Source: an uncultured Clostridia bacterium (GTDB lineage Bacteria; Bacillota; Clostridia; Oscillospirales; Ruminococcaceae). From it: 62,103 nt of DNA. The first letter of the stretch is position 1, and every line of letters begins with the position of its first letter. Where the stretch lies: the NCBI GenBank assembly GCA_947588805.1, contig CANPYR010000007.1, forward strand, positions 1-62,103, in the 5' to 3' direction. The translations under genes were made by a program, and so were the position numbers. The notes under the pieces were generated by a model, which saw nothing but the letters and a program-made list of their open reading frames with translations, did no database searches and was not told where the DNA came from. Below are positions 15,965 through 25,685 of the stretch, in pieces.

Positions 15965-18358
15965 TCAGCTTCTTATCTCAGCCCCAAGCTCCGTTAGCGC
16001 TTTTCTTACCTTTTGCATCGCGCCGTCGGCCTGTTCGTCGGTGAGAGTTCCGTCCTTTGAACGCATTACTATCGAGAACGCTACCGACTTCTTACCGGCT
16101 CCTATCTGCTCGCCTTTGTATACGTCGAACAGCTTCACGCTCTCAAGAACAGAGCCTACCGCCTTTCTTATAAGCTTTTCAAGCTTCGCTGCGGGGATCC
16201 CGTCGTCGCAGATAAGCGAAACGTCTCTTGTCGCGGCGGGATATTTCGGGAGCAGCTTATATGTCTTCTCGGGTATGTCCATATCAAGTATCTCGGTGAT
16301 ATTTATCTTCGCGCAGTACGCTCTCACGCCTATCCCGTAATTTTCCAACACGTCGGGATGAATTTCGCCCAAGATCGCTATAGGCTTACCCTCAGCGGTC
16401 GCGACCGCGACTCTTCCCGGATGGAACATAACGTATTCTCCGAAGCCGCAGTTTTCATCCGCAAGCTCGTATTCGACGTTTTCAAGTCCGATATAGCCGA
16501 AGATCCTCTCAACTATCCCCTTGACGGAGTAAAAATCGTTCCCGCCGCCGTATATGCCTATAGAAAGTCTCTGCGGTTCAAGAGGAAGCTTCCCCTCCTC
16601 GGTCGGGATATATTCGTTCCCAAGCTCGAAAAGCGCAGCTTCGGGATTTCTTAAATTGTAGTTTCTTGCCAGCGTTTCGCACATCGACGGAAGCACCGTG
16701 GTGCGCATTACGGAGGTATCCTCGCCGAGCGGATTGAGGATAGTTACGCTCGATCTGAGCTTTGAATCGGCGGGAAGGTTTATCTTGTCATAGAACTTCG
16801 GAGAGATGAAGCTGAATGTCTCGATCTCGTAAAGTCCGAGACCCACGCATGCGGCTTCGGTTTTTCTGGTGAGCTGCTGAGCGGGGGTGAGCTTCGCGTT
16901 CGCGATACCTCTGAGCTCGGTCCCCTTGATATTGTTATAGCCGTAGAATCTCGCTACCTCTTCGGCGATATCCGCTTTGCTCTCGATATCTATACGGTAG
17001 TACGGAGCCTTGATCTCGCTGCCGTTCACCTCAAAGCCTATGTTTTCAAGATACTTTACCATCTGCTCCGCGGGGATATCTATCCCTAAGAAGCGATTTA
17101 TCCAGTCGGGGGTGAATTCAACCGTTTTCGGAGTCGGAGGATTCGGGAAGCGGTCTATCTTCGTATCAAGAACTTCGCCGCATCCCAAAAGCTCTACAAG
17201 CTCAAAGGCGCGCATGATAGCCGGCTCGCAGAGATTAGGATCGAGTCCCTTTTCAAATCTTGCGGAGCTGTCGGTCCTCATACCGAGCTTCTTAGCGGTC
17301 CTTCTCACGGAAGCCCCGTCAAACGAAGCGGATTCAAAGATAACGTCCGTCGTATCGTCCATTATCCCGGAATATTCTCCTCCCATCACTCCCGCTACCG
17401 CGACCGGCTTCTCGGTATCGGCGATAACGAGCGTCTCGGGACTAAGCTCTCTTACGTTGCCGTCAAGAGTGGTGATGGTCTCCCCTGCCCTCGCGTTTCT
17501 TACGTGTATCTCGTTTCCTTTGATAAACCTCGCGTCGAAGGCGTGCATGGGCTGGCCGTATTCGAGCATTACATAGTTCGTGATATCTACAAGATTATTT
17601 ATCGGCCTTACTCCCGAAGCGCGAAGGCGCTCCCTCAGCCACCTCGGAGACGGTCCTATCCTGACGTTTCTGACATACCCTCCGATATAGCGGCGGCAGA
17701 GCTTTTCGTTCTCTATGACTACGTTTATCTTTTCGGAGATATCCCCCGGAACGCCTTTGTACGAAGGCTTCGGCTCCTCGAATTTAATTCCGTATGTCGC
17801 CGCGGCTTCTCTTGCAAGTCCGATAACCGAAAGACAGTCGGGACGGTTTGAAGTTATCTCAAACTCCACCGAGGTATCGTTAAGCCCGATAGCGCTCTGT
17901 ATATCCTGGCCTATCTCGCAGTCCTCCCGCATGATGAAAATGCCGTCCTCGATAGCGTAGGGAAAATCGTGAGCGGTGAGTCCCAATTCTCCTAAGGAAC
18001 AGAGCATGCCGTTAGATTCGACTCCTCTGAGCTTTCCTTTTTTGATATGGACGCCGCCGGGGAGGTAGGAATTATCAAGCGCCACCGGAACGGTATCGCC
18101 GGCGTTTACGTTTGAAGCTCCGGTCACTATCTGAATCGGTTCGCCCTTTCCTACGTCGACCTGACAGACTACAAGATGATCGGAATTTTCATGCGGAGTT
18201 ACCGAAAGAATCCTTCCGACTACCACGTTTTTTATATTCTCCCCCTCGGTCTCGTATCCCTCAACCTTGGAGCCGGTCATCGTGAGATCGTAACAGAACT
18301 TTTTTACGTCGAAGTCCTTATCAACATAGTCCTTAAGCCATTTCATAGATAAATTCAT
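15965..18358 (-). CDS. pheT: Phenylalanyl-tRNA synthetase beta subunit
   Basis: The 797-residue protein has all bacterial PheT domains in order: the EMAP-like tRNA-binding domain (about 39-150, GRILSVTPHENSDHLVVCQVDVG), the B3/B4 editing domain (about 210-380), B5 (about 400-470), the catalytic-like core, and the C-terminal FDX-ACB domain (from about 700, PKYPAATRDVSLICDDGI). It pairs with PheS as an alpha2-beta2 enzyme. It lies 14 bp after pheS and shares its T-box control. Confidence 0.97.
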   Translation of the reverse strand: MNLSMKWLKDYVDKDFDVKKFCYDLTMTGSKVEGYETEGENIKNVVVGRILSVTPHENSDHLVVCQVDVGKGEPIQIVTGASNVNAGDTVPVALDNSYLPGGVHIKKGKLRGVESNGMLCSLGELGLTAHDFPYAIEDGIFIMREDCEIGQDIQSAIGLNDTSVEFEITSNRPDCLSVIGLAREAAATYGIKFEEPKPSYKGVPGDISEKINVVIENEKLCRRYIGGYVRNVRIGPSPRWLRERLRASGVRPINNLVDITNYVMLEYGQPMHAFDARFIKGNEIHVRNARAGETITTLDGNVRELSPETLVIADTEKPVAVAGVMGGEYSGIMDDTTDVIFESASFDGASVRRTAKKLGMRTDSSARFEKGLDPNLCEPAIMRAFELVELLGCGEVLDTKIDRFPNPPTPKTVEFTPDWINRFLGIDIPAEQMVKYLENIGFEVNGSEIKAPYYRIDIESKADIAEEVARFYGYNNIKGTELRGIANAKLTPAQQLTRKTEAACVGLGLYEIETFSFISPKFYDKINLPADSKLRSSVTILNPLGEDTSVMRTTVLPSMCETLARNYNLRNPEAALFELGNEYIPTEEGKLPLEPQRLSIGIYGGGNDFYSVKGIVERIFGYIGLENVEYELADENCGFGEYVMFHPGRVAVATAEGKPIAILGEIHPDVLENYGIGVRAYCAKINITEILDMDIPEKTYKLLPKYPAATRDVSLICDDGIPAAKLEKLIRKAVGSVLESVKLFDVYKGEQIGAGKKSVAFSIVMRSKDGTLTDEQADGAMQKVRKALTELGAEIRS

Positions 18359-18372
18359 AGTGTTTTCCCTCC

Positions 18373-19392
18373 TCAGAACTGTTCAAGGAACCTAAGATCG
18401 TTCTCGTAGAGAAGTCTTAAGTCGGTGACGCCGTATTTGCGCATTACAAGTCTTTCAAGCCCGAGTCCGAATGCAAAGCCGGAATACTCCTCGGGATCTA
18501 TTCCGCAGTTCGCTAAGACCTTCGGGTGAACCATGCCGGATCCCAGAAGCTCCACGTAGCCTTCGCCCTTGCACATCGAGCATCCCTTGCCGCCGCAGTT
18601 GAAGCATACCATATCTACTTCGGCCGACGGCTCGGTGAACGGGAAGTGATGGGGTCTCAGTCTTATCCTGCACTCCACGCCGTAAAGCCGCTTCATAAGC
18701 ATATCAAGCGTTCCGACAAGATCTCCCATCGTTATACCCTTATCTACCACCAGTCCCTCTATCTGATGGAAGAGCGGGCTGTGAGTCGCGTCTACCGCGT
18801 CGGAACGGTATACCCTTCCGGGGGCGACTATCCTGATAGGCGGCTTCTTCTGCTCCATTACCCTTATCTGCACGGGAGAGGTCTGGGTGCGAAGAAGGAT
18901 CTTATCCGAAATATAAAACGTATCCTGAGTATCGCGCGCGGGGTGATCGGGAGGAAGATTTAGAGCTTCAAAGTTATAATAGTCGTATTCTACCTCCGGA
19001 CCGGACGCGATATCAAATCCCATGCCGATAAATATGTCCTCGATCTCGCGCATGACCGAGTCGAGCGGATGGAGCTTGCCGAGCTTCGGGGCCTTTCCGG
19101 GAAGAGTCACGTCGAGCTTTTCTTCCTTGAGTTTAAGCTCAAAAGCCGCTTTTTTAAGCTCCTTCGCGCGCTCCTCGACCGCGTTCTCGATATCGGATCT
19201 GACTCTGTTAGCAAGCTGCCCTATTACCGGGCGCTCCTCGGAGCTTAACGTCGCCATGCCTTTAAGGACGGTAGTAAGCTCGCCTTTTTTGCCCAAAAAT
19301 CTGATCCTTAAAGCTTCGAGCTCTTTTGAGTCGCGGATCTTTTTAAGCTCTTCCTTCGCGCTGAGCTCAATTTTTTCAAGTGCTTGTTTCAT
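18373..19392 (-). CDS. pheS: Phenylalanyl-tRNA synthetase alpha subunit
   Basis: This 339-residue class II synthetase subunit forms Phe-AMP and charges tRNA-Phe. The N-terminal coiled coil (1-85) binds tRNA. The core shows [19 protein letters not shown], then [28 protein letters not shown] (motif 2) and [17 protein letters not shown] (motif 3). A cysteine cluster ([16 protein letters not shown]) is present, as in many Firmicutes. It is the first gene of a T-box-controlled pheST operon. Confidence 0.97.
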   Translation of the reverse strand: MKQALEKIELSAKEELKKIRDSKELEALRIRFLGKKGELTTVLKGMATLSSEERPVIGQLANRVRSDIENAVEERAKELKKAAFELKLKEEKLDVTLPGKAPKLGKLHPLDSVMREIEDIFIGMGFDIASGPEVEYDYYNFEALNLPPDHPARDTQDTFYISDKILLRTQTSPVQIRVMEQKKPPIRIVAPGRVYRSDAVDATHSPLFHQIEGLVVDKGITMGDLVGTLDMLMKRLYGVECRIRLRPHHFPFTEPSAEVDMVCFNCGGKGCSMCKGEGYVELLGSGMVHPKVLANCGIDPEEYSGFAFGLGLERLVMRKYGVTDLRLLYENDLRFLEQF

Positions 19393-19550
19393 TTATAACA
19401 TCCTTTCAATAAGTTATTAAGCAAAGTAATATAAACCCCGGGTTCTAAATCGCAGCTTCGCCCAAAGCTTCATATATTCTTTCATAAAGTAATCAAGCTT
19501 GACCGACAGCATAGCATACCTCGCAAAAATTAAAATCTTAATTAGACCTA

Positions 19551-19579
19551 ATAAAAATGCCCCGCCTTTGACGGGACAT
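19551..19579 (-). terminator. Regulated terminator of the pheS T-box leader
   Basis: Read leftward: ATGTCCCG, short loop, CGGGGCAT (19557-19579) followed by TTTTTAT. It lies downstream of the T-box sequence and would be the default off structure. Confidence 0.75.
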
Positions 19580-19795
19580 AACAAAAAAGTCATGCTTATA
19601 AACCACCCACAGGGAGCGTTCACTCCCCCGCGCGGTAACGTCGCGCCGCCGTTTTTGCCTACAGCCTAAGGTTTCAGCAAAACCGCTCGGGAGTGAACTT
19701 CAGCCGTTTTCACCCGGGGAATTTTCAGCGTTCTTCCCCTCTCTGTGGAGCTTATCGCGGCGTACTCTCTCCGTCTTCGCGTTTCGGTAAATATT
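19551..19795 (-). ncRNA. T-box leader (tRNA-Phe responsive) upstream of pheST
   Basis: Read leftward, the leader begins GACGGAGAGAGTACG. The Stem I apical motif follows, with CAGAGAGGGG, GCTGAAAA and TTCCCC. Then comes a specifier loop TGAAGTTCAC with TTC (Phe) at 19695-19697, a Stem III region, and a T-box sequence around 19631-19644 read as CGACGTTACCGCG. The last is unusual: the canonical stretch is GGTGGNACCGCG. The TTC codon agrees with the genes controlled. A perfect promoter lies just upstream and a terminator hairpin at 19551-19579. Confidence 0.85.
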
Positions 19796-19801
19796 GAAGC
19801 T

Positions 19802-19830
19802 ATTGTAGCACATTTGAAGACGGTTGTCAA
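19802..19830 (-). promoter_or_regulatory. Promoter of the pheST T-box transcript
   Basis: Leftward perfect TTGACA (19825-19830), 17-bp spacer, TACAAT (19802-19807). Confidence 0.8.
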
Positions 19831-19849
19831 GAGTTAAAAGCGTGAAAAA

Positions 19850-19975
19850 GTCCGATATCAGAAGTCCGATATCAGAAATCAGATATCAGAAGTCAGAATT
19901 CAGAAGTCGGATATCGGAATTTCAAGATTCTGCCTTATAGTTGTTAGTTGATAGTTGATAGTTGTTAGTTGTTAG
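19850..19975. repeat. Long compound heptanucleotide repeat tract between pheS and pyrC
   Basis: 19850-19919 holds ten consecutive 7-bp units (GTCCGAT, ATCAGAA, GTCCGAT, ATCAGAA, ATCAGAT, ATCAGAA, GTCAGAA, TTCAGAA, GTCGGAT, ATCGGAA). After a short gap, 19941-19975 holds five units of a second type (TTGTTAG, TTGATAG, TTGATAG, TTGTTAG, TTGTTAG). It separates two divergent promoters and has no coding potential. Confidence 0.85.
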
Positions 19976-20056
19976 TGAATGGGAATTGAACACTGCGAGA
20001 AAACCGATTCACAACTTTTGACGTCTTAGCTACGACATATGATTCTTAAATTTTAG

Positions 20057-20085
20057 TTGACATTCCGCACGGAATGTGCTATACT
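20057..20085 (+). promoter_or_regulatory. pyr operon promoter with palindromic operator in the spacer
   Basis: TTGACA (20057-20062), 17-bp spacer, TATACT (20080-20085). The palindrome ACATTCCG (20060-20067), CA, CGGAATGT (20070-20077) overlaps the -35 box and fills the spacer, where a repressor would block polymerase. The mRNA leader is only about 30 nt, so no PyrR attenuator fits between start site and pyrC. Confidence 0.8.
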
Positions 20086-20123
20086 GTTTCGGAAAGATAC
20101 TGTATATGGATGGAGGAACTGAA

Positions 20124-21314
20124 ATGACGATCTTTGATCCCGTTCTCTTAAAGGAAAAATATTGCGGCTCCACGCTTTGCAGCCCGTCATTTTCTGACGA
20201 CAGATATTTATTTCTTCCCGGTTTTTGCGATGTGCACGTTCATTTTCGCGAGCCGGGATTTTCTTATAAAGAAACGGTAAAAACCGGTTCCATGGCGGCC
20301 GCGGCGGGAGGTTTTACCGACGTTTGCGCCATGCCGAATCTGAATCCCGTTCCGGACTCTTACGAAAATCTTGAGCGCGAGCTTGAAATAATCAGGCGGG
20401 ACGCGGTTATCGGCGTACACCCATACGGCGCGATTACCGTCGGAGAAAAGGGCGAAGCTTTAAGCGACATGGACGGGATTTCAAAAAACGTTATCGCGTT
20501 TTCGGACGACGGGCGGGGCGTTCAGAGCGACGGGATGATGGAAGAAGCGATGATAAGAGCGAAAAGACTTGGGAAGATCATCGCCGCGCACTGCGAGGTC
20601 AATTCTCTTCTGAACGGAGGATATATCCACGACGGAGACTATGCAAAGGCTCACGGTCACAGGGGAATTTGCTCCGAAAGCGAATGGAAGCAGATAGAGC
20701 GGGACATAGGTCTTGCGGAAAAAACGGGCTGCAGGTATCACGTCTGCCACATATCAACAAAAGAAAGCGTACAGCTGATACGCGACGCTAAAAAGCGCGG
20801 CGTTGATATAACCTGCGAGACGGGACCGCACTACCTGATTTTTGACGACTCGGAGCTTTTGGAGGACGGACGGTTCAGGATGAACCCGCCGATAAGATCC
20901 CGCGCCGACAAGGAAGCGCTCTTAGATGGGATAAGAGACGGGACCATAGATATGATAGCTACCGATCACGCTCCGCATTCAAAAGAGGAAAAATCAAAGG
21001 GACTCGCAGGCTCGGCGTTCGGGATAGTCGGACTTGAAACGGCGTTTTCTTCGGTATATACACACCTGGTCAGGACCGGGATAATTACCCTTGAGCGGCT
21101 TATTGAGCTTATGTGCATAAATCCGAGAAGAAGATTCGGTATCCCTTTGGGCGAGGATTTCTCGGTATGGGATATAAGGGACGAATTTACCGTAGATCCC
21201 GAAAAGTTTCTCAGCATGGGGCGTGCTACTCCGTTTGAGGGGATGAAAATGCTCGGAAAATGCGTTTTGACTGTTAAAAACGCAAATGTTGTATATAGGA
21301 GGAAAGACGGATGA
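20124..21314 (+). CDS. pyrC: Dihydroorotase
   Basis: It closes carbamoyl-aspartate to dihydroorotate. The metal-binding DVHVHFREPG motif (H38, H40) near the start, IAAHCEVNS, CHISTKESV and IATDHAPHSKEEK mark a class I (allantoinase-like) dihydroorotase. I start at ATG 20124, with GGAGG 7 bp upstream; an in-frame upstream ATG overlaps the promoter. The product is 396 residues, slightly short of the usual 420-430, because the N-terminal beta-sandwich strand region is compact. First gene of a seven-gene pyr operon; its stop overlaps pyrK. Confidence 0.95.
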   Translation: MTIFDPVLLKEKYCGSTLCSPSFSDDRYLFLPGFCDVHVHFREPGFSYKETVKTGSMAAAAGGFTDVCAMPNLNPVPDSYENLERELEIIRRDAVIGVHPYGAITVGEKGEALSDMDGISKNVIAFSDDGRGVQSDGMMEEAMIRAKRLGKIIAAHCEVNSLLNGGYIHDGDYAKAHGHRGICSESEWKQIERDIGLAEKTGCRYHVCHISTKESVQLIRDAKKRGVDITCETGPHYLIFDDSELLEDGRFRMNPPIRSRADKEALLDGIRDGTIDMIATDHAPHSKEEKSKGLAGSAFGIVGLETAFSSVYTHLVRTGIITLERLIELMCINPRRRFGIPLGEDFSVWDIRDEFTVDPEKFLSMGRATPFEGMKMLGKCVLTVKNANVVYRRKDG

Positions 21315-22042
21315 AACAGGGAATTTTTGAAATAGTCTCAAACGTCCCGCTTACAAAAAACGTCTTTAAGACTGTGCTTCACGGCGACGTTTCGGCGATA
21401 ACCCGTCCGGGACAGTTTATAAACATAAGGCTTGACGGGCTGTATCTCAGGCGGCCGATATCTGTATGCGACCTGTCTGAGGACAGCGTTACGATCATTT
21501 ATAAGGTCGTAGGAAAAGGCACAGAGAAAATGTCCGGGATGAAGCCGGGAGAACGGCTCGACGTTTTAAGCGGGCTCGGAAACGGATACGATACGTCGGT
21601 CTCGGGTCCTTCTCCCCTTCTTATTGGCGGGGGAGTCGGAGTGCCGCCGCTTTATCTTCTTGCAAAAGAGCTTCTGAAAGAGGACAAAAGCGTGAGCGTG
21701 ATACTCGGCTTTAATTCCGCTGACGAGGTCTTCTACGAGGAGGAATTCAAGGCTTTGGGATGCGGAGTAAGGCTCGCCACCGCCGACGGCTCGAAAGGGA
21801 TAAAGGGCTTTGTCACAGACGCGCTCTCGGGGCTTGAATATTCATATATCTATACCTGCGGACCGGAGCCCATGCTTAAAGCCGTCTATAAAAGCACCGA
21901 TTCCCCGGCGCAGTTCAGCTTCGAGGAGAGAATGGGCTGCGGATTCGGAGCCTGCATGGGCTGCACCTGTGAGACGGTCACGGGATATAAGCGGATATGC
22001 CGCGACGGTCCGGTACTTTTTAAGGAGGAGATAAAATGGTAG
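21311..22042 (+). CDS. pyrK: Dihydroorotate dehydrogenase electron-transfer subunit
   Basis: PyrK is the FAD and [2Fe-2S] subunit that passes electrons from dihydroorotate dehydrogenase to NAD. The 243-residue protein has the FAD-binding LRRPISVCDL and GKGTEKMSGMKPGERLDVLSGLGNGY, the NAD-site GGGVGVPPLYLLAKEL, and cysteines in ERMGCGFGACMGCTC plus RICRDGPVF-like ending, which ligate the cluster. It starts by an ATGA overlap with pyrC and overlaps pyrD by 7 bp, indicating translational coupling. Confidence 0.95.
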   Translation: MKQGIFEIVSNVPLTKNVFKTVLHGDVSAITRPGQFINIRLDGLYLRRPISVCDLSEDSVTIIYKVVGKGTEKMSGMKPGERLDVLSGLGNGYDTSVSGPSPLLIGGGVGVPPLYLLAKELLKEDKSVSVILGFNSADEVFYEEEFKALGCGVRLATADGSKGIKGFVTDALSGLEYSYIYTCGPEPMLKAVYKSTDSPAQFSFEERMGCGFGACMGCTCETVTGYKRICRDGPVLFKEEIKW

Positions 22043-22953
22043 ATATGAAGGTCGATCTCTGCGGTATAACTATAGATAATCCCGTTATCCCCGCAAGCGG
22101 AACCTTCGGTTACGGGTATGAATTCGCAGAGCTCTACGACATAAATATCCTCGGCACATTCTCGTTCAAGGGCGCCACCAAAGAGCCGCGCTTCGGAAAT
22201 CCTACTCCGAGAATTGCGGAAACGCCCTCGGGGATGCTTAACGCAGTCGGGCTTCAGAACCCGGGTGTCGATAAGGTTATTTCCGAAGAGCTGCCGAAGC
22301 TTAAAAAAGTCTTTAATAAGAAGGTCATGGCGAACGTCTCGGGATTTTCCGTAGACGACTATGTATATACCTGCTCGCGGCTCGATAAGTGCGAAGAGGT
22401 CGGGTGGCTTGAAGTAAATATCTCCTGCCCTAACGTTCACGGCGGCGGAATGAGCTTCGGGACAAGCCCGAAATCGGCCTTCGAGGTAACGTCAGCAGTT
22501 AAAAAAGCCGTAAAAAAGCCTGTGATAATAAAGCTCTCGCCGAATGTAACGGACATAGCCGAAATCGCAAAGGCCTGCGAGGACGCGGGCGCGGACGGCG
22601 TAAGCTTAATAAACACGCTCTTGGCGATGAGAATAGATATTAAAAAGCGCGCGCCGCTTCTTAAAAACGTCACGGGAGGTCTCTCGGGGCCTGCGATCTT
22701 CCCGGTCGCGGTGAGGATGGTATATCAGTGCGCAAAAGCGGTAAAGATCCCGATAGTCGGGATGGGAGGGATATCCTCCGCGGAGGACGTTATTGAGATG
22801 ACGCTCGCCGGCGCGACGGCAGTTGAGGTCGGCGCTGAGAATCTTACTGATCCGTTCGCTTCCAAGAAAATTATCGAGGATCTGCCGAACGTGATGGAAA
22901 AATACGGTATAAATAAATTAAGCGATATCATAGGAGGAGCATTAAATGGGTAA
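22036..22953 (+). CDS. pyrD: Dihydroorotate dehydrogenase, NAD-dependent catalytic subunit (type 1B)
   Basis: This FMN-binding subunit oxidises dihydroorotate to orotate together with PyrK. In 305 residues it shows NPVIPASGTFGYGYEF, the active-site cysteine in VNISCPNVHGGG, IIKLSPNVTDI and VGMGGISSAEDVIEM, the FMN phosphate site. Pairing with pyrK identifies it as the heterotetrameric class 1B enzyme typical of Firmicutes. Its start is inside pyrK and its end overlaps pyrF by 8 bp. Confidence 0.96.
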   Translation: MVDMKVDLCGITIDNPVIPASGTFGYGYEFAELYDINILGTFSFKGATKEPRFGNPTPRIAETPSGMLNAVGLQNPGVDKVISEELPKLKKVFNKKVMANVSGFSVDDYVYTCSRLDKCEEVGWLEVNISCPNVHGGGMSFGTSPKSAFEVTSAVKKAVKKPVIIKLSPNVTDIAEIAKACEDAGADGVSLINTLLAMRIDIKKRAPLLKNVTGGLSGPAIFPVAVRMVYQCAKAVKIPIVGMGGISSAEDVIEMTLAGATAVEVGAENLTDPFASKKIIEDLPNVMEKYGINKLSDIIGGALNG

Positions 22954-23644
22954 AGACGTTATTATCGCCTGCGATTTTCCGAGCGCCGAAAAGACGCTTG
23001 AATTTCTCGACAGGTTCAAGGGAAGAAAGCCGTTTGTAAAGATAGGTATGGAGCTTTACTATTCAGAAGGCCCGTCGATCGTAGAAAAGATCAAAAATCG
23101 CGGTCATAAGATTTTTCTCGATCTTAAGCTTCACGACATTCCGAACACCGTTAAAAAAGCCATGGCGGTCCTGTCTCGTCTCGACGTGGATATGACGAAT
23201 CTGCACGCGGCGGGAGGGTCTGCGATGATGAAGGCGGCGCTCGAGGGGCTTACTAAGCCGAACGGCGAAAGGCCGATACTTATCGCGGTCACGCAGCTTA
23301 CGTCCACCGATTCCGAAACTCTTAAAAACGAGCTTCTTATCGGCGCGCCTATGGCCGAAACGGTTATGAAGTATGCTGAAAACGCCGCAAGATCTGGTCT
23401 TGACGGCGTGGTTTGCTCCCCTCTTGAAGCGGCGGCGGTGCATAATACCTGCGGGAGCGGATTTATTACCGTCACGCCGGGCGTGAGATTTTCGGACTCG
23501 GACGCGGGAGACCAGAAGAGGATCATGACTCCCGAGCAGGCTAAGGCCGCGGGGTCGGATTATATCGTCGTCGGAAGGCCTATCACCGCAGCGGAGGATC
23601 CGGTCGCTGCGTATGAAAGATGCATAAGGGAATTTCTTGGTTAA
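22946..23644 (+). CDS. pyrF: Orotidine 5'-phosphate decarboxylase
   Basis: It makes UMP from OMP. The catalytic Lys-Asp array is visible in FLDLKLHDIPNTVKKA (about residues 55-70), and the phosphate-gripping motifs VTPGVRF and YIVVGRPITAAEDP are present. At 232 residues it belongs to the short PyrF class. GGAGGAGC precedes the ATG inside pyrD. Confidence 0.96.
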   Translation: MGKDVIIACDFPSAEKTLEFLDRFKGRKPFVKIGMELYYSEGPSIVEKIKNRGHKIFLDLKLHDIPNTVKKAMAVLSRLDVDMTNLHAAGGSAMMKAALEGLTKPNGERPILIAVTQLTSTDSETLKNELLIGAPMAETVMKYAENAARSGLDGVVCSPLEAAAVHNTCGSGFITVTPGVRFSDSDAGDQKRIMTPEQAKAAGSDYIVVGRPITAAEDPVAAYERCIREFLG

Positions 23645-23661
23645 ATAAGGAGGTTTAATAC

Positions 23662-24318
23662 ATGGAAGGCTACAAAAGAGAATTCATCAAATTCTTGGAG
23701 AGCGCCGGGGTGCTCAAATTCGGCGACTTCACAGCTAAATCCGGCAGAAAGATCCCGTATTTCATCAACGCGGGAGATATCAAGACCGGCGAGCAGATAA
23801 TGAAGCTCGGAGAGTTTTACGCGCGCGCGTATCTTGAACACATAGGCAGAAAGGAAACCGTGCTCTTCGGTCCTGCCTACAAGGGTATCCCGATAGTCGT
23901 ATCTGCCGCCGCGGCGCTTTCGCGCGAGGGGCTGTCGCTCCCCTTCGTTTTTAACAGAAAGGAAGCCAAAGACCACGGCGAGGGCGGCGTTCTGGTCGGA
24001 TATAAGCCGCAGCCGGGGGAAGAGATAGTTATTACCGAGGACGTTATCACCGCCGGTACGGCTATAAGAGAAAGCATGGAGATCCTCTCGGGGCTGTCGG
24101 GCGTTAAGGTCGCGGCATGCCTTATCATGGTAGACCGCTGCGAAAAGGGTAAGACCGAAAAGAGCGCCATGCGGGAGATAAACGAGGAATTCGGGTTCCC
24201 GGTATACGCGGTCGCTAACGTTTACGACATAATCGAATATCTTGAGGAGGATCCGAAAAACGCGGAGAATGTTGAAAGAATCAAAAAATATCTTGAAGTG
24301 AACGGGGCGAAATTATGA
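23662..24318 (+). CDS. pyrE: Orotate phosphoribosyltransferase
   Basis: It joins orotate to PRPP to give OMP. The PRPP-binding stretch [18 protein letters not shown] (about 115-132) is clear, along with [21 protein letters not shown] at the start and [11 protein letters not shown]. It has 218 residues, normal for the family. AAGGAGG lies before the ATG. It overlaps pyrB by four bases (ATGA). Confidence 0.96.
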   Translation: MEGYKREFIKFLESAGVLKFGDFTAKSGRKIPYFINAGDIKTGEQIMKLGEFYARAYLEHIGRKETVLFGPAYKGIPIVVSAAAALSREGLSLPFVFNRKEAKDHGEGGVLVGYKPQPGEEIVITEDVITAGTAIRESMEILSGLSGVKVAACLIMVDRCEKGKTEKSAMREINEEFGFPVYAVANVYDIIEYLEEDPKNAENVERIKKYLEVNGAKL

Positions 24319-25250
24319 ACACACTTAAGCATCTTATCGACATTTCCGACCTTTCCGTCGAGGAAATAGGTCAGCTTATTGATACTGCGAACGATATTAT
24401 CGCAAACCCGGGGAAATATTCCGAAAAATGCCGCGGGAAAAAGCTTGCGACGCTTTTCTTTGAGCCTTCTACAAGGACGCGCTTAAGCTTTGAAGCGGCG
24501 ATGTACGAGCTCGGAGGGAACGTTTTGGGATTTTCCGAGGCGCAGTCGTCGTCGGCTGCAAAGGGCGAAAGCGTCGCGGATACCGCTAAGACCGTCAGCT
24601 GCTATGCGGATATAATCGCTATGCGGCACCCAAAGGAGGGCGCTCCGCTCGTAGCGGCTCAGAACGCTACCATCCCGGTTATAAACGCCGGGGACGGCGG
24701 GCATTTTCATCCCACGCAGACTCTTGCGGATCTTCTTACTATCGCAAGAGAAAAGGGAAGCTTTGAAAATCTCACCGTCGGCTTCTGCGGGGACCTTAAG
24801 TTCGGAAGAACGGTGCATTCTTTAATAGGCGCGCTGTCAAGATATTCCGGGCTGAACGTCGTTTTGATATCTCCCGAGGAGCTAAAGCTTCCGAGCTACG
24901 TCAAGCAGGAGGTCCTTAAAAAGGCCGGGATCCCTTATATACAGACCTCGAATCTTGAGGAATATATGCCGAATCTCGATATTCTTTATATGACGAGGGT
25001 GCAGAGGGAAAGATTCTTCAACGAGGAGGACTATTTAAGGCTCAAAGACAGCTATATCCTCACTCCGGACAAGCTTAAGAACGCTAAAAAGGACCTTTCG
25101 ATCATGCATCCCCTTCCAAGGGTAAACGAGATCTCGGTGGAGATAGATCAGGATCCGCGCGCATGCTATTTCAAACAGGTGCTGAACGGAAAATATATTA
25201 GAATGGCGCTTATACTTAAGCTTCTCAGGGAAGCGGGAACTATCGCTTAA
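24315..25250 (+). CDS. pyrB: Aspartate carbamoyltransferase catalytic subunit
   Basis: It makes carbamoyl-aspartate. The carbamoyl-phosphate site [16 protein letters not shown] (about 50-65) and the aspartate-side HPLPRVNEI (about 265-273) are both present, with 311 residues in all. The order pyrB-pyrI shows that the enzyme is the regulated dodecamer type. No carAB is nearby, so carbamoyl phosphate must come from genes elsewhere. Confidence 0.97.
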   Translation: MNTLKHLIDISDLSVEEIGQLIDTANDIIANPGKYSEKCRGKKLATLFFEPSTRTRLSFEAAMYELGGNVLGFSEAQSSSAAKGESVADTAKTVSCYADIIAMRHPKEGAPLVAAQNATIPVINAGDGGHFHPTQTLADLLTIAREKGSFENLTVGFCGDLKFGRTVHSLIGALSRYSGLNVVLISPEELKLPSYVKQEVLKKAGIPYIQTSNLEEYMPNLDILYMTRVQRERFFNEEDYLRLKDSYILTPDKLKNAKKDLSIMHPLPRVNEISVEIDQDPRACYFKQVLNGKYIRMALILKLLREAGTIA

Positions 25251-25265
25251 AGGGGGATTTTGAAT

Positions 25266-25685
25266 ATGAATATTGATTCGATCAAAAACGGTATCGTTAT
25301 AGATCACATCCCCGCCGGACGGGGAATGAAGCTTTACGACCTTTTGGGGCTTGACAGACTGGAATGCTCGGTTGCTATCATCAAAAACGCCGTCAGCTCG
25401 CAGATGGGCAGGAAGGATATTATCAAGATAGACGCGGATATCCCGGTCAATTTTGACATTATCGGATACGTCGCGCCGAACGTCACGGTCAATATCATCC
25501 GCGGTGGAAAGCTTGTCGAAAAGAAGGCTATAGGGCTTCCCGAGACTTTGATCGACGTGATAAAGTGCAAAAATCCGAGGTGCATCACAAGCACCGAGCA
25601 GGAGCTTAAACATATTTTCAGGCTCGAAGATCCCAAAAACCGCGTTTACCGCTGCGCCTACTGCGATACCAAGGCGAGCGAATAG
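25266..25685 (+). CDS. pyrI: Aspartate carbamoyltransferase regulatory subunit
   Basis: PyrI binds nucleotides and a structural zinc, and lets CTP inhibit PyrB. In 139 residues it shows the N-terminal allosteric domain (NGIVIDHIPAGRGMKLYDLLGL) and the zinc cysteines CKNPRC and CAYC near the C-terminus. I start at ATG 25266, with GGGGG 9 bp upstream; a TTG 6 bp earlier is also possible. Last gene of the pyr operon. An A/T-rich hairpin follows near 25732-25752, a weak terminator candidate. Confidence 0.94.
   Translation: MNIDSIKNGIVIDHIPAGRGMKLYDLLGLDRLECSVAIIKNAVSSQMGRKDIIKIDADIPVNFDIIGYVAPNVTVNIIRGGKLVEKKAIGLPETLIDVIKCKNPRCITSTEQELKHIFRLEDPKNRVYRCAYCDTKASE

Noticed and set aside
19850-19975. 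CRISPR array
   Set aside because: The repeats are 7 bp with no spacers and no cas genes are nearby.
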